Assembly (NCBI GenBank): GCA_964036665.1
Contig: OZ038530.1
Location: forward strand, 6,710,501 to 6,774,500
Length of the DNA: 64,000 nt
Source of the DNA: Gordius sp. MW1
Lineage: Eukaryota > Nematomorpha > Gordioida > Gordea > Gordiidae
Direction: 5' to 3'
Program-made: the position numbers and the translations under genes
Notes under the pieces: generated by a model
Told to the model about the DNA's origin: nothing
The model's database searches: none
Seen by the model: only the letters and a program-made list of their open reading frames with translations
Part shown: positions 35,389 to 47,572 of the stretch, one piece after another
How the letters are laid out: every line of letters begins with the position of its first letter
Position numbering within the stretch: position 1 is the stretch's first letter

Positions 35389-35823
35389 TTTTTAAATACT
35401 TTTTTGAATCCAGTTACGATCAGGGGCGATCCTTAGCACATAGGGGACGCCGTAGGAATATATTTGAGAATTAATTTTTAATTTTAAAGCGCCATTTACG
35501 GAGATTTAGGGATTTTATAGTATTTTGCGTCGGACAGAATGCTAGGCTAGGTGTCCGCCCTCAACGGAATTCACGTATTGGCGTCTGAGTAAATCGAGAA
35601 CGCGATAATAAAACTGCGTCGAGCTGTATAATTACTACCTAACGATCAAAAAGTTACATATTCAATCAAAAAGTTACATATTCCTCGCATTGCGTCATTG
35701 ATTAGGACAAAATACACACATTTCGATGCCCTCCCCTCGATTTTAAATGATAATACATGGGTGGGAAATAAAAAAGTAGGAATCTTGCCTGATTTATAAG
35801 CCCAATTTTCGCTTTTAACCAAC

Positions 35824-35941
35824 GGTTACGACCATATCACGTTGAAAACACCGGTTCCCTTCCGAACACCGAAGTTATGCAACGTTGAGCCCGGTTAGTA
35901 CTTGGATGGGTGACCGCTTGGGAATCCCGGGTGTTGTAACC
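35824..35941 (+). rRNA. 5S rRNA gene, copy 65 (A55T)
   Basis: A55T only; spacer private TTATTATATTT near +250, GAACACG as in copy 54, and C at -22 of copy 66. Confidence 0.94.
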
Positions 35942-36386
35942 TTTTTAAATACTTTTTTGAATCCAGTTACGATCAGGGGCGATCCTTAGCACATAGGGGA
36001 CGCCGTAGGAATATATTTGAGAATTAATTTTTAATTTTAAAGCGCCATTTACGGAGATTTAGGGATTTTATTATATTTTGCGTCGGACAGAATGCTAGGC
36101 TAGGTGTCCGCCCTCAACGGAATTCACGTATTGGCGTCTGAAAGGGAGTGAGTAAATCGAGAACACGATAATAAAACTGCGTCGAGCTGTATAATTACTA
36201 CCTAACGATCAAAAAGTTACATATTCAATCAAAAAGTTACATATTCCTCGCATTGCGTCATTGATTAGGACAAAATACACACATTTCGATGCCCTCCCCT
36301 CGATTTTAAATGATAATACATGGGTGGGAAATAAAAAAGTAGGAATCTTGCCTGATTTATAAGCCCAATTTTCGCTTTTAACCAAC

Positions 36387-36504
36387 GGTTACGACCATAT
36401 CACGTTGAAAACACCGGTTCCCTTCCGAACACCGAAGTTATGCAACGTTGAGCCCGGTTAGTACTTGGATGGGTGACCGCTTGGGAATCCCGGGGGTTGT
36501 AACC
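36387..36504 (+). rRNA. 5S rRNA gene, copy 66 (A55T, T109G)
   Basis: A55T and T109G; single 20-mer, C248; 543-bp repeat. Confidence 0.93.
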
Positions 36505-36929
36505 TTTTTAAATACTTTTTTGAATCCAGTTACGATCAGGGGCGATCCTTAGCACATAGGGGACGCCGTAGGAATATATTTGAGAATTAATTTTTAATTT
36601 TAAAGCGCCATTTACGGAGATTTAGGGATTTTACAGTATTTTGCGTCGGACAGAATGCTAGGCTAGGTGTCCGCCCTCAACGGAATTCACGTATTGGCGT
36701 CTGAAAGGGAGTGAGTAAATCGAGAACGCGATAATAAAACTGCGTCGAGCTGTATAATTACTCCCTAACAATCAAAAAGTTACATATTCCTCGCATTGCG
36801 TCATTGATTAGGACAAAATACACACATTTCGATGCCCTCCCCTCGATTTTAAATGATAATACATGGGTGGGAAATAAAAAAGTAGGAATCTTGCCTGATT
36901 TATAAGCACAATTTTCGCTTTTAACCAAC

Positions 36930-37047
36930 GGTTACGACCATATCACGTTGAAAACACCGGTTCCCTTCCGAACACCGAAGTTAAGCAACGTTGAGCCCGG
37001 TTAGTACTTGGATGGGTGACCGCTTGGGAATCCCGGGTGTTGTAACC
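36930..37047 (+). rRNA. 5S rRNA gene, copy 67
   Basis: Consensus gene; 10-bp spacer deletion and GCGTTGAGC near +360. First repeat of the first 2762-bp module. Confidence 0.97.
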
Positions 37048-37482
37048 TTTTTAAATACTTTTTTGAATCCAGTTACGATCAGGGGCGATCCTTAGCACAT
37101 AGGGGACGCCGTAGGAATATATTTGAGAATTAATTTTTAATTTTAAAGCGCCATTTACGGAGATTTAGGGATTTTATAGTATTTTGCGTCGGACAGAATG
37201 CTAGGCTAGGTGTCCGCCCTCAACGGAATTCACGTATTGGCGTCTGAGTAAATCGAGAACGCGATAATAAAACTGCGTTGAGCTGTATAATTACTACCTA
37301 ACGATCAAAAAGTTACATATTCAATCAAAAAGTTACATATTCCTCGCATTGCGTCATTGATTAGGACAAAATACACACATTTCGATGCCCTCCCCTCGAT
37401 TTTAAATGATAATACATGGGTGGGAAATAAAAAAGTAGGAATCTTGCCTGATTTATAAGCACAATTTTCGCTTTTAACCAAC

Positions 37483-37600
37483 GGTTACGACCATATCACG
37501 TTGAAAACACCGGTTCCCTTCCGAACACCGAAGTTAAGCAACGTTGAGCCCGGTTAGTACTTGGATGGGTGACCGCTTGGGAATCCCGGGTGTTGTAACC
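37483..37600 (+). rRNA. 5S rRNA gene, copy 68
   Basis: Consensus gene with a disturbed spacer: TTACGCACAGG near +147, CTAGTGTAGG in the hairpin 2 loop, loss of 3 bp in CCCTCGGAATT, and CTTTTAAATAAC in place of CTTTTAACCAAC just before copy 69. Repeat length 560. Confidence 0.97.
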
Positions 37601-38042
37601 TTTTTAAATACTTTTTTGAATCCAGTTACGCACAGGGGCGATCCTTAGCACATAGGGGACGCCGTAGGAATATATTTGAGAATTAATTTTTAATTTTAAA
37701 GCGCCATTTACGGAGATTTAGGGATTTTATAGTATTTTGCGTCGGACAGAATGCTAGTGTAGGTGTCCGCCCTCGGAATTCACGTATTGGCGTCTGAAAG
37801 GGAGTGAGTAAATCGAGAACGCGATAATAAAACTGCGTCGAGCTGTATAATTACTACCTAACAATCAAAAAGTTACATATTCAATCAAAAAGTTACATAT
37901 TCCTCGCATTGCGTCATTGATTAGGACAAAATACACACATTTCGATGCCCTCCCCTCGATTTTAAATGATAATACATGGGTGGGAAATAAAAAAGTAGGA
38001 ATCTTGCCTGATTTATAAGCACAATTTTCGCTTTTAAATAAC

Positions 38043-38160
38043 GGTTACTACCATATCACGTTAAAAACACCGGTTCCCTTCCGAACACCGAAGTTAAGCA
38101 ACGTTGAGCCCGGTTAGTACTTGGATGGGTGACTGCTTGGGAATCCCGGGTGTTGTAACC
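38043..38160 (+). rRNA. 5S rRNA gene, copy 69 (divergent)
   Basis: Three substitutions: G7T in helix I (GGTTACTACC), G21A breaking the last pair of helix II (CGTTAAAAAC), and C92T in box C (GACTGC). The bases at -5/-4 differ too (AT for CC). Its spacer has lost about 40 bp, including the segment holding CACACATTTCGATGCC, and the 20-mer region is degraded (TTAAATATTTTTCGC). The repeat is 523 bp, the shortest seen. Probably decaying; twin of copy 74. Confidence 0.85.
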
Positions 38161-38565
38161 TTTTTAAATACTTTTTTGAATCCAGTTACGATCAGGGGCG
38201 ATTCTTAGTACATAGGGGACGCCGTAGGAATATATTTGAGAATTAATTTTTAATTTTAAAGCGCCATTTACGGAGATTTAGGGATTTTATAGTATTTTGC
38301 GTCGGACAGAATGCTAGTCTAGGTGTCCGCCCTCAACGGAATTCACGTATTGGCGTCTGAAAGGGAGTGAGTAAATCGAGAAGCGATAATAAAACTGCGT
38401 CGAGCTGTATAATTACTACCTAACGATCAAAAAGTTACATATTCAATCAAAAAGTTAAATATTTTTCGCATTGCGTTTTTGATTAGGACAAAAAATACAT
38501 GGGTGGGAAATAAAAAAGTAGGAATCTTGCCTGATTTATAAGCACAATTTTCGCTTTTAACCAAC

Positions 38566-38683
38566 GGTTACGACCATATCACGTTGAAAACACCGGTTCC
38601 CTTCCGAACACCGAAGTTAAGCAACGTTGAGCCCGGTTAGTACTTGGATGGGTGACCGCTTGGGAATCCCGGGTGTTGTAACC
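38566..38683 (+). rRNA. 5S rRNA gene, copy 70
   Basis: Consensus gene; spacer private ACTGAGTCG near +353, G384, A494, T512. Confidence 0.97.
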
Positions 38684-39128
38684 TTTTTAAATACTTTTTT
38701 GAATCCAGTTACGATCAGGGGCGATCCTTAGCACATAGGGGACGCCGTAGGAATATATTTGAGAATTAATTTTTAATTTTAAAGCGCCATTTACGGAGAT
38801 TTAGGGATTTTATAGTATTTTGCGTCGGACAGAATGCTAGGCTAGGTGTCCGCCCTCAACGGAATTCACGTATTGGCGTCTGAAAGGGAGTGAGTAAATC
38901 GAGAACGCGATAATAAAACTGAGTCGAGCTGTATAATTACTACCTAACGATCAAAAAGTTACATATTCAATCAAAAAGTTACATATTCCTCGCATTGCGT
39001 CATTGATTAGGACAAAATACACACATTTCGATGCCCTCCCCTCGATTTTAAATGATAAAACATGGGTGGGAAATAATAAAGTAGGAATCTTGCCTGATTT
39101 ATAAGCACAATTTTCGCTTTTAACCAAC

Positions 39129-39246
39129 GGTTACGACCATATCACGTTGAAAACACCGGTTCCCTTCCGAACACCGAAGTTAAGCAACGTTGAGCCCGGT
39201 TAGTACTTGGATGGGTGACCGCTTGGGAATCCCGGGTGTTGTAACC
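39129..39246 (+). rRNA. 5S rRNA gene, copy 71
   Basis: Consensus gene; spacer C133, T436, A512. Confidence 0.97.
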
Positions 39247-39691
39247 TTTTTAAATACTTTCTTGAATCCAGTTACGATCAGGGGCGATCCTTAGCACATA
39301 GGGGACGCCGTAGGAATATATTTGAGAATTAATTTTTAATTTTAAAGCGCCATTTACGGAGATTTAGGGATTTTATAGTATTTTGCGTCGGACAGAATGC
39401 TAGGCTAGGTGTCCGCCCTCAACGGAATTCACGTATTGGCGTCTGAAAGGGAGTGAGTAAATCGAGAACGCGATAATAAAACTGCGTCGAGCTGTATAAT
39501 TACTACCTAACGATCAAAAAGTTACATATTCAATCAAAAAGTTACATATTCCTCGCATTGCGTTATTGATTAGGACAAAATACACACATTTCGATGCCCT
39601 CCCCTCGATTTTAAATGATAATACATGGGTGGGAAATAAAAAAGTAGGAATCTTGCCTGATTTATAAGCACAATTTTCGCTTTTAACCAAC

Positions 39692-39809
39692 GGTTACGAC
39701 CATATCACGTTGAAAACACCGGTTCCCTTCCGAACACCGAAGTTAAGCAACGTTGAGCCCGGTTAGTACTTGGATGGGTGACCGCTTGGGAATCCCGGGT
39801 GTTGTAACC
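39692..39809 (+). rRNA. 5S rRNA gene, copy 72
   Basis: Consensus gene; 10-bp deletion and GCGTTGAGC, counterpart of copy 67. Confidence 0.97.
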
Positions 39810-40244
39810 TTTTTAAATACTTTTTTGAATCCAGTTACGATCAGGGGCGATCCTTAGCACATAGGGGACGCCGTAGGAATATATTTGAGAATTAATTTTT
39901 AATTTTAAAGCGCCATTTACGGAGATTTAGGGATTTTATAGTATTTTGCGTCGGACAGAATGCTAGGCTAGGTGTCCGCCCTCAACGGAATTCACGTATT
40001 GGCGTCTGAGTAAATCGAGAACGCGATAATAAAACTGCGTTGAGCTGTATAATTACTACCTAACGATCAAAAAGTTACATATTCAATCAAAAAGTTACAT
40101 ATTCCTCGCATTGCGTCATTGATTAGGACAAAATACACACATTTCGATGCCCTCCCCTCGATTTTAAATGATAATACATGGGTGGGAAATAAAAAAGTAG
40201 GAATCTTGCCTGATTTATAAGCACAATTTTCGCTTTTAACCAAC

Positions 40245-40362
40245 GGTTACGACCATATCACGTTGAAAACACCGGTTCCCTTCCGAACACCGAAGTTAAG
40301 CAACGTTGAGCCCGGTTAGTACTTGGATGGGTGACCGCTTGGGAATCCCGGGTGTTGTAACC
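40245..40362 (+). rRNA. 5S rRNA gene, copy 73
   Basis: Consensus gene; spacer as in copy 68 (CTAGTGTAGG, CCCTCGGAATT, AAATAAC before the next gene) but with the normal GATCAGG. Confidence 0.97.
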
Positions 40363-40804
40363 TTTTTAAATACTTTTTTGAATCCAGTTACGATCAGGGG
40401 CGATCCTTAGCACATAGGGGACGCCGTAGGAATATATTTGAGAATTAATTTTTAATTTTAAAGCGCCATTTACGGAGATTTAGGGATTTTATAGTATTTT
40501 GCGTCGGACAGAATGCTAGTGTAGGTGTCCGCCCTCGGAATTCACGTATTGGCGTCTGAAAGGGAGTGAGTAAATCGAGAACGCGATAATAAAACTGCGT
40601 CGAGCTGTATAATTACTACCTAACAATCAAAAAGTTACATATTCAATCAAAAAGTTACATATTCCTCGCATTGCGTCATTGATTAGGACAAAATACACAC
40701 ATTTCGATGCCCTCCCCTCGATTTTAAATGATAATACATGGGTGGGAAATAAAAAAGTAGGAATCTTGCCTGATTTATAAGCACAATTTTCGCTTTTAAA
40801 TAAC

Positions 40805-40922
40805 GGTTACTACCATATCACGTTAAAAACACCGGTTCCCTTCCGAACACCGAAGTTAAGCAACGTTGAGCCCGGTTAGTACTTGGATGGGTGACTGCTT
40901 GGGAATCCCGGGTGTTGTAACC
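40805..40922 (+). rRNA. 5S rRNA gene, copy 74 (divergent)
   Basis: Same G7T, G21A, C92T gene and same 523-bp degraded repeat as copy 69, so the damage predates the local duplication. Confidence 0.85.
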
Positions 40923-41327
40923 TTTTTAAATACTTTTTTGAATCCAGTTACGATCAGGGGCGATTCTTAGTACATAGGGGACGCCGTAGGAATATATTTG
41001 AGAATTAATTTTTAATTTTAAAGCGCCATTTACGGAGATTTAGGGATTTTATAGTATTTTGCGTCGGACAGAATGCTAGTCTAGGTGTCCGCCCTCAACG
41101 GAATTCACGTATTGGCGTCTGAAAGGGAGTGAGTAAATCGAGAAGCGATAATAAAACTGCGTCGAGCTGTATAATTACTACCTAACGATCAAAAAGTTAC
41201 ATATTCAATCAAAAAGTTAAATATTTTTCGCATTGCGTTTTTGATTAGGACAAAAAATACATGGGTGGGAAATAAAAAAGTAGGAATCTTGCCTGATTTA
41301 TAAGCACAATTTTCGCTTTTAACCAAC

Positions 41328-41445
41328 GGTTACGACCATATCACGTTGAAAACACCGGTTCCCTTCCGAACACCGAAGTTAAGCAACGTTGAGCCCGGTT
41401 AGTACTTGGATGGGTGACCGCTTGGGAATCCCGGGTGTTGTAACC
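41328..41445 (+). rRNA. 5S rRNA gene, copy 75
   Basis: Consensus gene; spacer CTGAACGGG and GAACACG (otherwise seen with delta-3 copies 19, 34 and 104), private GATGAGGAC near +441, T512. Confidence 0.97.
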
Positions 41446-41890
41446 TTTTTAAATACTTTTTTGAATCCAGTTACGATCAGGGGCGATCCTTAGCACATAG
41501 GGGACGCCGTAGGAATATATTTGAGAATTAATTTTTAATTTTAAAGCGCCATTTACGGAGATTTAGGGATTTTATAGTATTTTGCGTCGGACAGAATGCT
41601 AGGCTAGGTGTCCGCCCTCAACGGAATTCACGTATTGGCGTCTGAACGGGAGTGAGTAAATCGAGAACACGATAATAAAACTGCGTCGAGCTGTATAATT
41701 ACTACCTAACGATCAAAAAGTTACATATTCAATCAAAAAGTTACATATTCCTCGCATTGCGTCATTGATGAGGACAAAATACACACATTTCGATGCCCTC
41801 CCCTCGATTTTAAATGATAATACATGGGTGGGAAATAATAAAGTAGGAATCTTGCCTGATTTATAAGCACAATTTTCGCTTTTAACCAAC

Positions 41891-42008
41891 GGTTACGACC
41901 ATATCACGTTGAAAACACCGGTTCCCTTCCGAACACCGAAGTTAAGCAACGTTGAGCCCGGTTAGTACTTGGATGGGTGACCGCTTGGGAATCCCGGGTG
42001 TTGTAACC
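41891..42008 (+). rRNA. 5S rRNA gene, copy 76
   Basis: Consensus gene; spacer C133, T436, A512. First repeat of the fourth 2782-bp module. Confidence 0.97.
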
Positions 42009-42453
42009 TTTTTAAATACTTTCTTGAATCCAGTTACGATCAGGGGCGATCCTTAGCACATAGGGGACGCCGTAGGAATATATTTGAGAATTAATTTTTA
42101 ATTTTAAAGCGCCATTTACGGAGATTTAGGGATTTTATAGTATTTTGCGTCGGACAGAATGCTAGGCTAGGTGTCCGCCCTCAACGGAATTCACGTATTG
42201 GCGTCTGAAAGGGAGTGAGTAAATCGAGAACGCGATAATAAAACTGCGTCGAGCTGTATAATTACTACCTAACGATCAAAAAGTTACATATTCAATCAAA
42301 AAGTTACATATTCCTCGCATTGCGTTATTGATTAGGACAAAATACACACATTTCGATGCCCTCCCCTCGATTTTAAATGATAATACATGGGTGGGAAATA
42401 AAAAAGTAGGAATCTTGCCTGATTTATAAGCACAATTTTCGCTTTTAACCAAC

Positions 42454-42571
42454 GGTTACGACCATATCACGTTGAAAACACCGGTTCCCTTCCGAACACC
42501 GAAGTTAAGCAACGTTGAGCCCGGTTAGTACTTGGATGGGTGACCGCTTGGGAATCCCGGGTGTTGTAACC
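42454..42571 (+). rRNA. 5S rRNA gene, copy 77
   Basis: Consensus gene; spacer A196, C232, A512. Confidence 0.97.
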
Positions 42572-43016
42572 TTTTTAAATACTTTTTTGAATCCAGTTAC
42601 GATCAGGGGCGATCCTTAGCACATAGGGGACGCCGTAGGAATATATTTAAGAATTAATTTTTAATTTTAAAGCGCCATTTACGGCGATTTAGGGATTTTA
42701 TAGTATTTTGCGTCGGACAGAATGCTAGGCTAGGTGTCCGCCCTCAACGGAATTCACGTATTGGCGTCTGAAAGGGAGTGAGTAAATCGAGAACGCGATA
42801 ATAAAACTGCGTCGAGCTGTATAATTACTACCTAACGATCAAAAAGTTACATATTCAATCAAAAAGTTACATATTCCTCGCATTGCGTCATTGATTAGGA
42901 CAAAATACACACATTTCGATGCCCTCCCCTCGATTTTAAATGATAATACATGGGTGGGAAATAAAAAAGTAGGAATCTTGCCTGATTTATAAGCACAATT
43001 TTCGCTTTTAACCAAC

Positions 43017-43131
43017 GGTTACGACATCACGTTGAAAACACCGGTTCCCTTCCGAACACCGAAGTTAAGCAACGTTGAGCCCGGTTAATACTTGGATGGG
43101 TGACCGCTTGGGAATCCCGGGTGTTGTAAGC
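43017..43131 (+). rRNA. 5S rRNA gene, copy 78 (delta-3 variant, possible pseudogene)
   Basis: Delta-3, G75A, C117G with the 10-bp spacer deletion; 550-bp repeat. Confidence 0.9.
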
Positions 43132-43566
43132 TTTTTAAATACTTTTTTGAATCCAGTTACGATCAGGGGCGATCCTTAGCACATAGGGGACGCCGTAGGA
43201 ATATATTTGAGAATTAATTTTTAATTTTAAAGCGCCATTTACGGAGATTTAGGGATTTTATAGTATTTTGCGTCGGACAGAATGCTAGGCTAGGTGTCCG
43301 CCCTCAACGGAATTCACGTATTGGCGTCTGAGTAAATCGAGAACGCGATAATAAAACTGCGTCGAGCTGTATAATTACTACCTAACGATCAAAAAGTTAC
43401 ATATTCAATCAAAAAGTTACATATTCCTCGCATTGCGTCATTGATTAGGACAAAATACACACATTTCGATGCCCTCCCCTCGATTTTAAATGATAATACA
43501 TGGGTGGGAAATAATAAAGTAGGAATCTTGCCTGATTTATAAGCACAATTTTCGCTTTTAACCAAC

Positions 43567-43684
43567 GGTTACGACCATATCACGTTGAAAACACCGGTTC
43601 CCTTCCGAACACCGAAGTTAAGCAACGTTGAGCCCGGTTAGTACTTGGATGGGTGACCGCTTGGGAATCCCGGGTGTTGTAACC
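43567..43684 (+). rRNA. 5S rRNA gene, copy 79
   Basis: Consensus gene; spacer G384, A512 and C at -22 of copy 80. Confidence 0.97.
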
Positions 43685-44129
43685 TTTTTAAATACTTTTT
43701 TGAATCCAGTTACGATCAGGGGCGATCCTTAGCACATAGGGGACGCCGTAGGAATATATTTGAGAATTAATTTTTAATTTTAAAGCGCCATTTACGGAGA
43801 TTTAGGGATTTTATAGTATTTTGCGTCGGACAGAATGCTAGGCTAGGTGTCCGCCCTCAACGGAATTCACGTATTGGCGTCTGAAAGGGAGTGAGTAAAT
43901 CGAGAACGCGATAATAAAACTGCGTCGAGCTGTATAATTACTACCTAACGATCAAAAAGTTACATATTCAATCAAAAAGTTACATATTCCTCGCATTGCG
44001 TCATTGATTAGGACAAAATACACACATTTCGATGCCCTCCCCTCGATTTTAAATGATAATACATGGGTGGGAAATAAAAAAGTAGGAATCTTGCCTGATT
44101 TATAAGCCCAATTTTCGCTTTTAACCAAC

Positions 44130-44247
44130 GGTTACGACCATATCACGTTGAAAACACCGGTTCCCTTCCGAACACCGAAGTTATGCAACGTTGAGCCCGG
44201 TTAGTACTTGGATGGGTGACCGCTTGGGAATCCCGGGGGTTGTAACC
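44130..44247 (+). rRNA. 5S rRNA gene, copy 80 (A55T, T109G)
   Basis: A55T and T109G; single 20-mer, C248, with a private TTCCTTGCATTG in the spacer. Confidence 0.93.
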
Positions 44248-44672
44248 TTTTTAAATACTTTTTTGAATCCAGTTACGATCAGGGGCGATCCTTAGCACAT
44301 AGGGGACGCCGTAGGAATATATTTGAGAATTAATTTTTAATTTTAAAGCGCCATTTACGGAGATTTAGGGATTTTACAGTATTTTGCGTCGGACAGAATG
44401 CTAGGCTAGGTGTCCGCCCTCAACGGAATTCACGTATTGGCGTCTGAAAGGGAGTGAGTAAATCGAGAACGCGATAATAAAACTGCGTCGAGCTGTATAA
44501 TTACTCCCTAACAATCAAAAAGTTACATATTCCTTGCATTGCGTCATTGATTAGGACAAAATACACACATTTCGATGCCCTCCCCTCGATTTTAAATGAT
44601 AATACATGGGTGGGAAATAAAAAAGTAGGAATCTTGCCTGATTTATAAGCACAATTTTCGCTTTTAACCAAC

Positions 44673-44790
44673 GGTTACGACCATATCACGTTGAAAACAC
44701 CGGTTCCCTTCCGAACACCGAAGTTAAGCAACGTTGAGCCCGGTTAGTACTTGGATGGGTGACCGCTTGGGAATCCCGGGTGTTGTAACC
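44673..44790 (+). rRNA. 5S rRNA gene, copy 81
   Basis: Consensus gene; spacer T133 with T436, A512. First repeat of the fifth 2782-bp module, differing from copies 36, 48 and 76 at +133. Confidence 0.97.
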
Positions 44791-45235
44791 TTTTTAAATA
44801 CTTTTTTGAATCCAGTTACGATCAGGGGCGATCCTTAGCACATAGGGGACGCCGTAGGAATATATTTGAGAATTAATTTTTAATTTTAAAGCGCCATTTA
44901 CGGAGATTTAGGGATTTTATAGTATTTTGCGTCGGACAGAATGCTAGGCTAGGTGTCCGCCCTCAACGGAATTCACGTATTGGCGTCTGAAAGGGAGTGA
45001 GTAAATCGAGAACGCGATAATAAAACTGCGTCGAGCTGTATAATTACTACCTAACGATCAAAAAGTTACATATTCAATCAAAAAGTTACATATTCCTCGC
45101 ATTGCGTTATTGATTAGGACAAAATACACACATTTCGATGCCCTCCCCTCGATTTTAAATGATAATACATGGGTGGGAAATAAAAAAGTAGGAATCTTGC
45201 CTGATTTATAAGCACAATTTTCGCTTTTAACCAAC

Positions 45236-45353
45236 GGTTACGACCATATCACGTTGAAAACACCGGTTCCCTTCCGAACACCGAAGTTAAGCAACGTTGA
45301 GCCCGGTTAGTACTTGGATGGGTGACCGCTTGGGAATCCCGGGTGTTGTAACC
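45236..45353 (+). rRNA. 5S rRNA gene, copy 82
   Basis: Consensus gene; spacer A196, C232, A512. Confidence 0.97.
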
Positions 45354-45798
45354 TTTTTAAATACTTTTTTGAATCCAGTTACGATCAGGGGCGATCCTTA
45401 GCACATAGGGGACGCCGTAGGAATATATTTAAGAATTAATTTTTAATTTTAAAGCGCCATTTACGGCGATTTAGGGATTTTATAGTATTTTGCGTCGGAC
45501 AGAATGCTAGGCTAGGTGTCCGCCCTCAACGGAATTCACGTATTGGCGTCTGAAAGGGAGTGAGTAAATCGAGAACGCGATAATAAAACTGCGTCGAGCT
45601 GTATAATTACTACCTAACGATCAAAAAGTTACATATTCAATCAAAAAGTTACATATTCCTCGCATTGCGTCATTGATTAGGACAAAATACACACATTTCG
45701 ATGCCCTCCCCTCGATTTTAAATGATAATACATGGGTGGGAAATAAAAAAGTAGGAATCTTGCCTGATTTATAAGCACAATTTTCGCTTTTAACCAAC

Positions 45799-45913
45799 GG
45801 TTACGACATCACGTTGAAAACACCGGTTCCCTTCCGAACACCGAAGTTAAGCAACGTTGAGCCCGGTTAATACTTGGATGGGTGACCGCTTGGGAATCCC
45901 GGGTGTTGTAAGC
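45799..45913 (+). rRNA. 5S rRNA gene, copy 83 (delta-3 variant, possible pseudogene)
   Basis: Delta-3, G75A, C117G with the 10-bp spacer deletion; 550-bp repeat. Confidence 0.9.
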
Positions 45914-46348
45914 TTTTTAAATACTTTTTTGAATCCAGTTACGATCAGGGGCGATCCTTAGCACATAGGGGACGCCGTAGGAATATATTTGAGAATTAAT
46001 TTTTAATTTTAAAGCGCCATTTACGGAGATTTAGGGATTTTATAGTATTTTGCGTCGGACAGAATGCTAGGCTAGGTGTCCGCCCTCAACGGAATTCACG
46101 TATTGGCGTCTGAGTAAATCGAGAACGCGATAATAAAACTGCGTCGAGCTGTATAATTACTACCTAACGATCAAAAAGTTACATATTCAATCAAAAAGTT
46201 ACATATTCCTCGCATTGCGTCATTGATTAGGACAAAATACACACATTTCGATGCCCTCCCCTCGATTTTAAATGATAATACATGGGTGGGAAATAATAAA
46301 GTAGGAATCTTGCCTGATTTATAAGCACAATTTTCGCTTTTAACCAAC

Positions 46349-46466
46349 GGTTACGACCATATCACGTTGAAAACACCGGTTCCCTTCCGAACACCGAAGT
46401 TAAGCAACGTTGAGCCCGGTTAGTACTTGGATGGGTGACCGCTTGGGAATCCCGGGTGTTGTAACC
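46349..46466 (+). rRNA. 5S rRNA gene, copy 84
   Basis: Consensus gene; spacer G384, A512 and C at -22 of copy 85. Confidence 0.97.
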
Positions 46467-46911
46467 TTTTTAAATACTTTTTTGAATCCAGTTACGATCA
46501 GGGGCGATCCTTAGCACATAGGGGACGCCGTAGGAATATATTTGAGAATTAATTTTTAATTTTAAAGCGCCATTTACGGAGATTTAGGGATTTTATAGTA
46601 TTTTGCGTCGGACAGAATGCTAGGCTAGGTGTCCGCCCTCAACGGAATTCACGTATTGGCGTCTGAAAGGGAGTGAGTAAATCGAGAACGCGATAATAAA
46701 ACTGCGTCGAGCTGTATAATTACTACCTAACGATCAAAAAGTTACATATTCAATCAAAAAGTTACATATTCCTCGCATTGCGTCATTGATTAGGACAAAA
46801 TACACACATTTCGATGCCCTCCCCTCGATTTTAAATGATAATACATGGGTGGGAAATAAAAAAGTAGGAATCTTGCCTGATTTATAAGCCCAATTTTCGC
46901 TTTTAACCAAC

Positions 46912-47029
46912 GGTTACGACCATATCACGTTGAAAACACCGGTTCCCTTCCGAACACCGAAGTTATGCAACGTTGAGCCCGGTTAGTACTTGGATGGGTG
47001 ACCGCTTGGGAATCCCGGGGGTTGTAACC
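46912..47029 (+). rRNA. 5S rRNA gene, copy 85 (A55T, T109G)
   Basis: A55T and T109G; single 20-mer, C248; last repeat of the fifth 2782-bp module. Confidence 0.93.
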
Positions 47030-47454
47030 TTTTTAAATACTTTTTTGAATCCAGTTACGATCAGGGGCGATCCTTAGCACATAGGGGACGCCGTAGGAAT
47101 ATATTTGAGAATTAATTTTTAATTTTAAAGCGCCATTTACGGAGATTTAGGGATTTTACAGTATTTTGCGTCGGACAGAATGCTAGGCTAGGTGTCCGCC
47201 CTCAACGGAATTCACGTATTGGCGTCTGAAAGGGAGTGAGTAAATCGAGAACGCGATAATAAAACTGCGTCGAGCTGTATAATTACTCCCTAACAATCAA
47301 AAAGTTACATATTCCTCGCATTGCGTCATTGATTAGGACAAAATACACACATTTCGATGCCCTCCCCTCGATTTTAAATGATAATACATGGGTGGGAAAT
47401 AAAAAAGTAGGAATCTTGCCTGATTTATAAGCACAATTTTCGCTTTTAACCAAC

Positions 47455-47572
47455 GGTTACGACCATATCACGTTGAAAACACCGGTTCCCTTCCGAACAC
47501 CGAAGTTAAGCAACGTTGAGCCCGGTTAGTACTTGGATGGGTGACCGCTTGGGAATCCCGGGTGTTGTAACC
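47455..47572 (+). rRNA. 5S rRNA gene, copy 86
   Basis: Consensus gene; 10-bp spacer deletion, T512. Confidence 0.97.

Larger units (their letters stand above)
35271..36929 (+). repeat. 1659-bp three-repeat module c (copies 64-66)
   Basis: In direct tandem with module b; the middle repeat carries GAACACG as in copy 54. Confidence 0.9.
36930..39691 (+). repeat. 2762-bp module with divergent repeats (copies 67-71)
   Basis: Repeat lengths 553, 560, 523, 563, 563. Holds the degraded copy 69. Duplicated in tandem at 39692. Confidence 0.92.
39692..42453 (+). repeat. 2762-bp module with divergent repeats (copies 72-76)
   Basis: Same succession of lengths and markers as copies 67-71, with differences in copy 73 (normal GATCAGG) and copy 75 (CTGAACGGG, GAACACG). 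Its last repeat is shared with the next 2782-bp module. Confidence 0.9.
41891..44672 (+). repeat. 2782-bp higher-order module 4 (copies 76-80)
   Basis: Same order and length as module 1, with one private change in copy 80. Confidence 0.92.
44673..47454 (+). repeat. 2782-bp higher-order module 5 (copies 81-85)
   Basis: In direct tandem with module 4; its first repeat has T133 rather than C133. Confidence 0.92.

Noticed and set aside
38043..38565. A mobile-element insertion or excision scar explaining the short repeat after copy 69
   Set aside because: The segment has only lost bases and gained substitutions; there are no terminal inverted repeats or target-site duplications.
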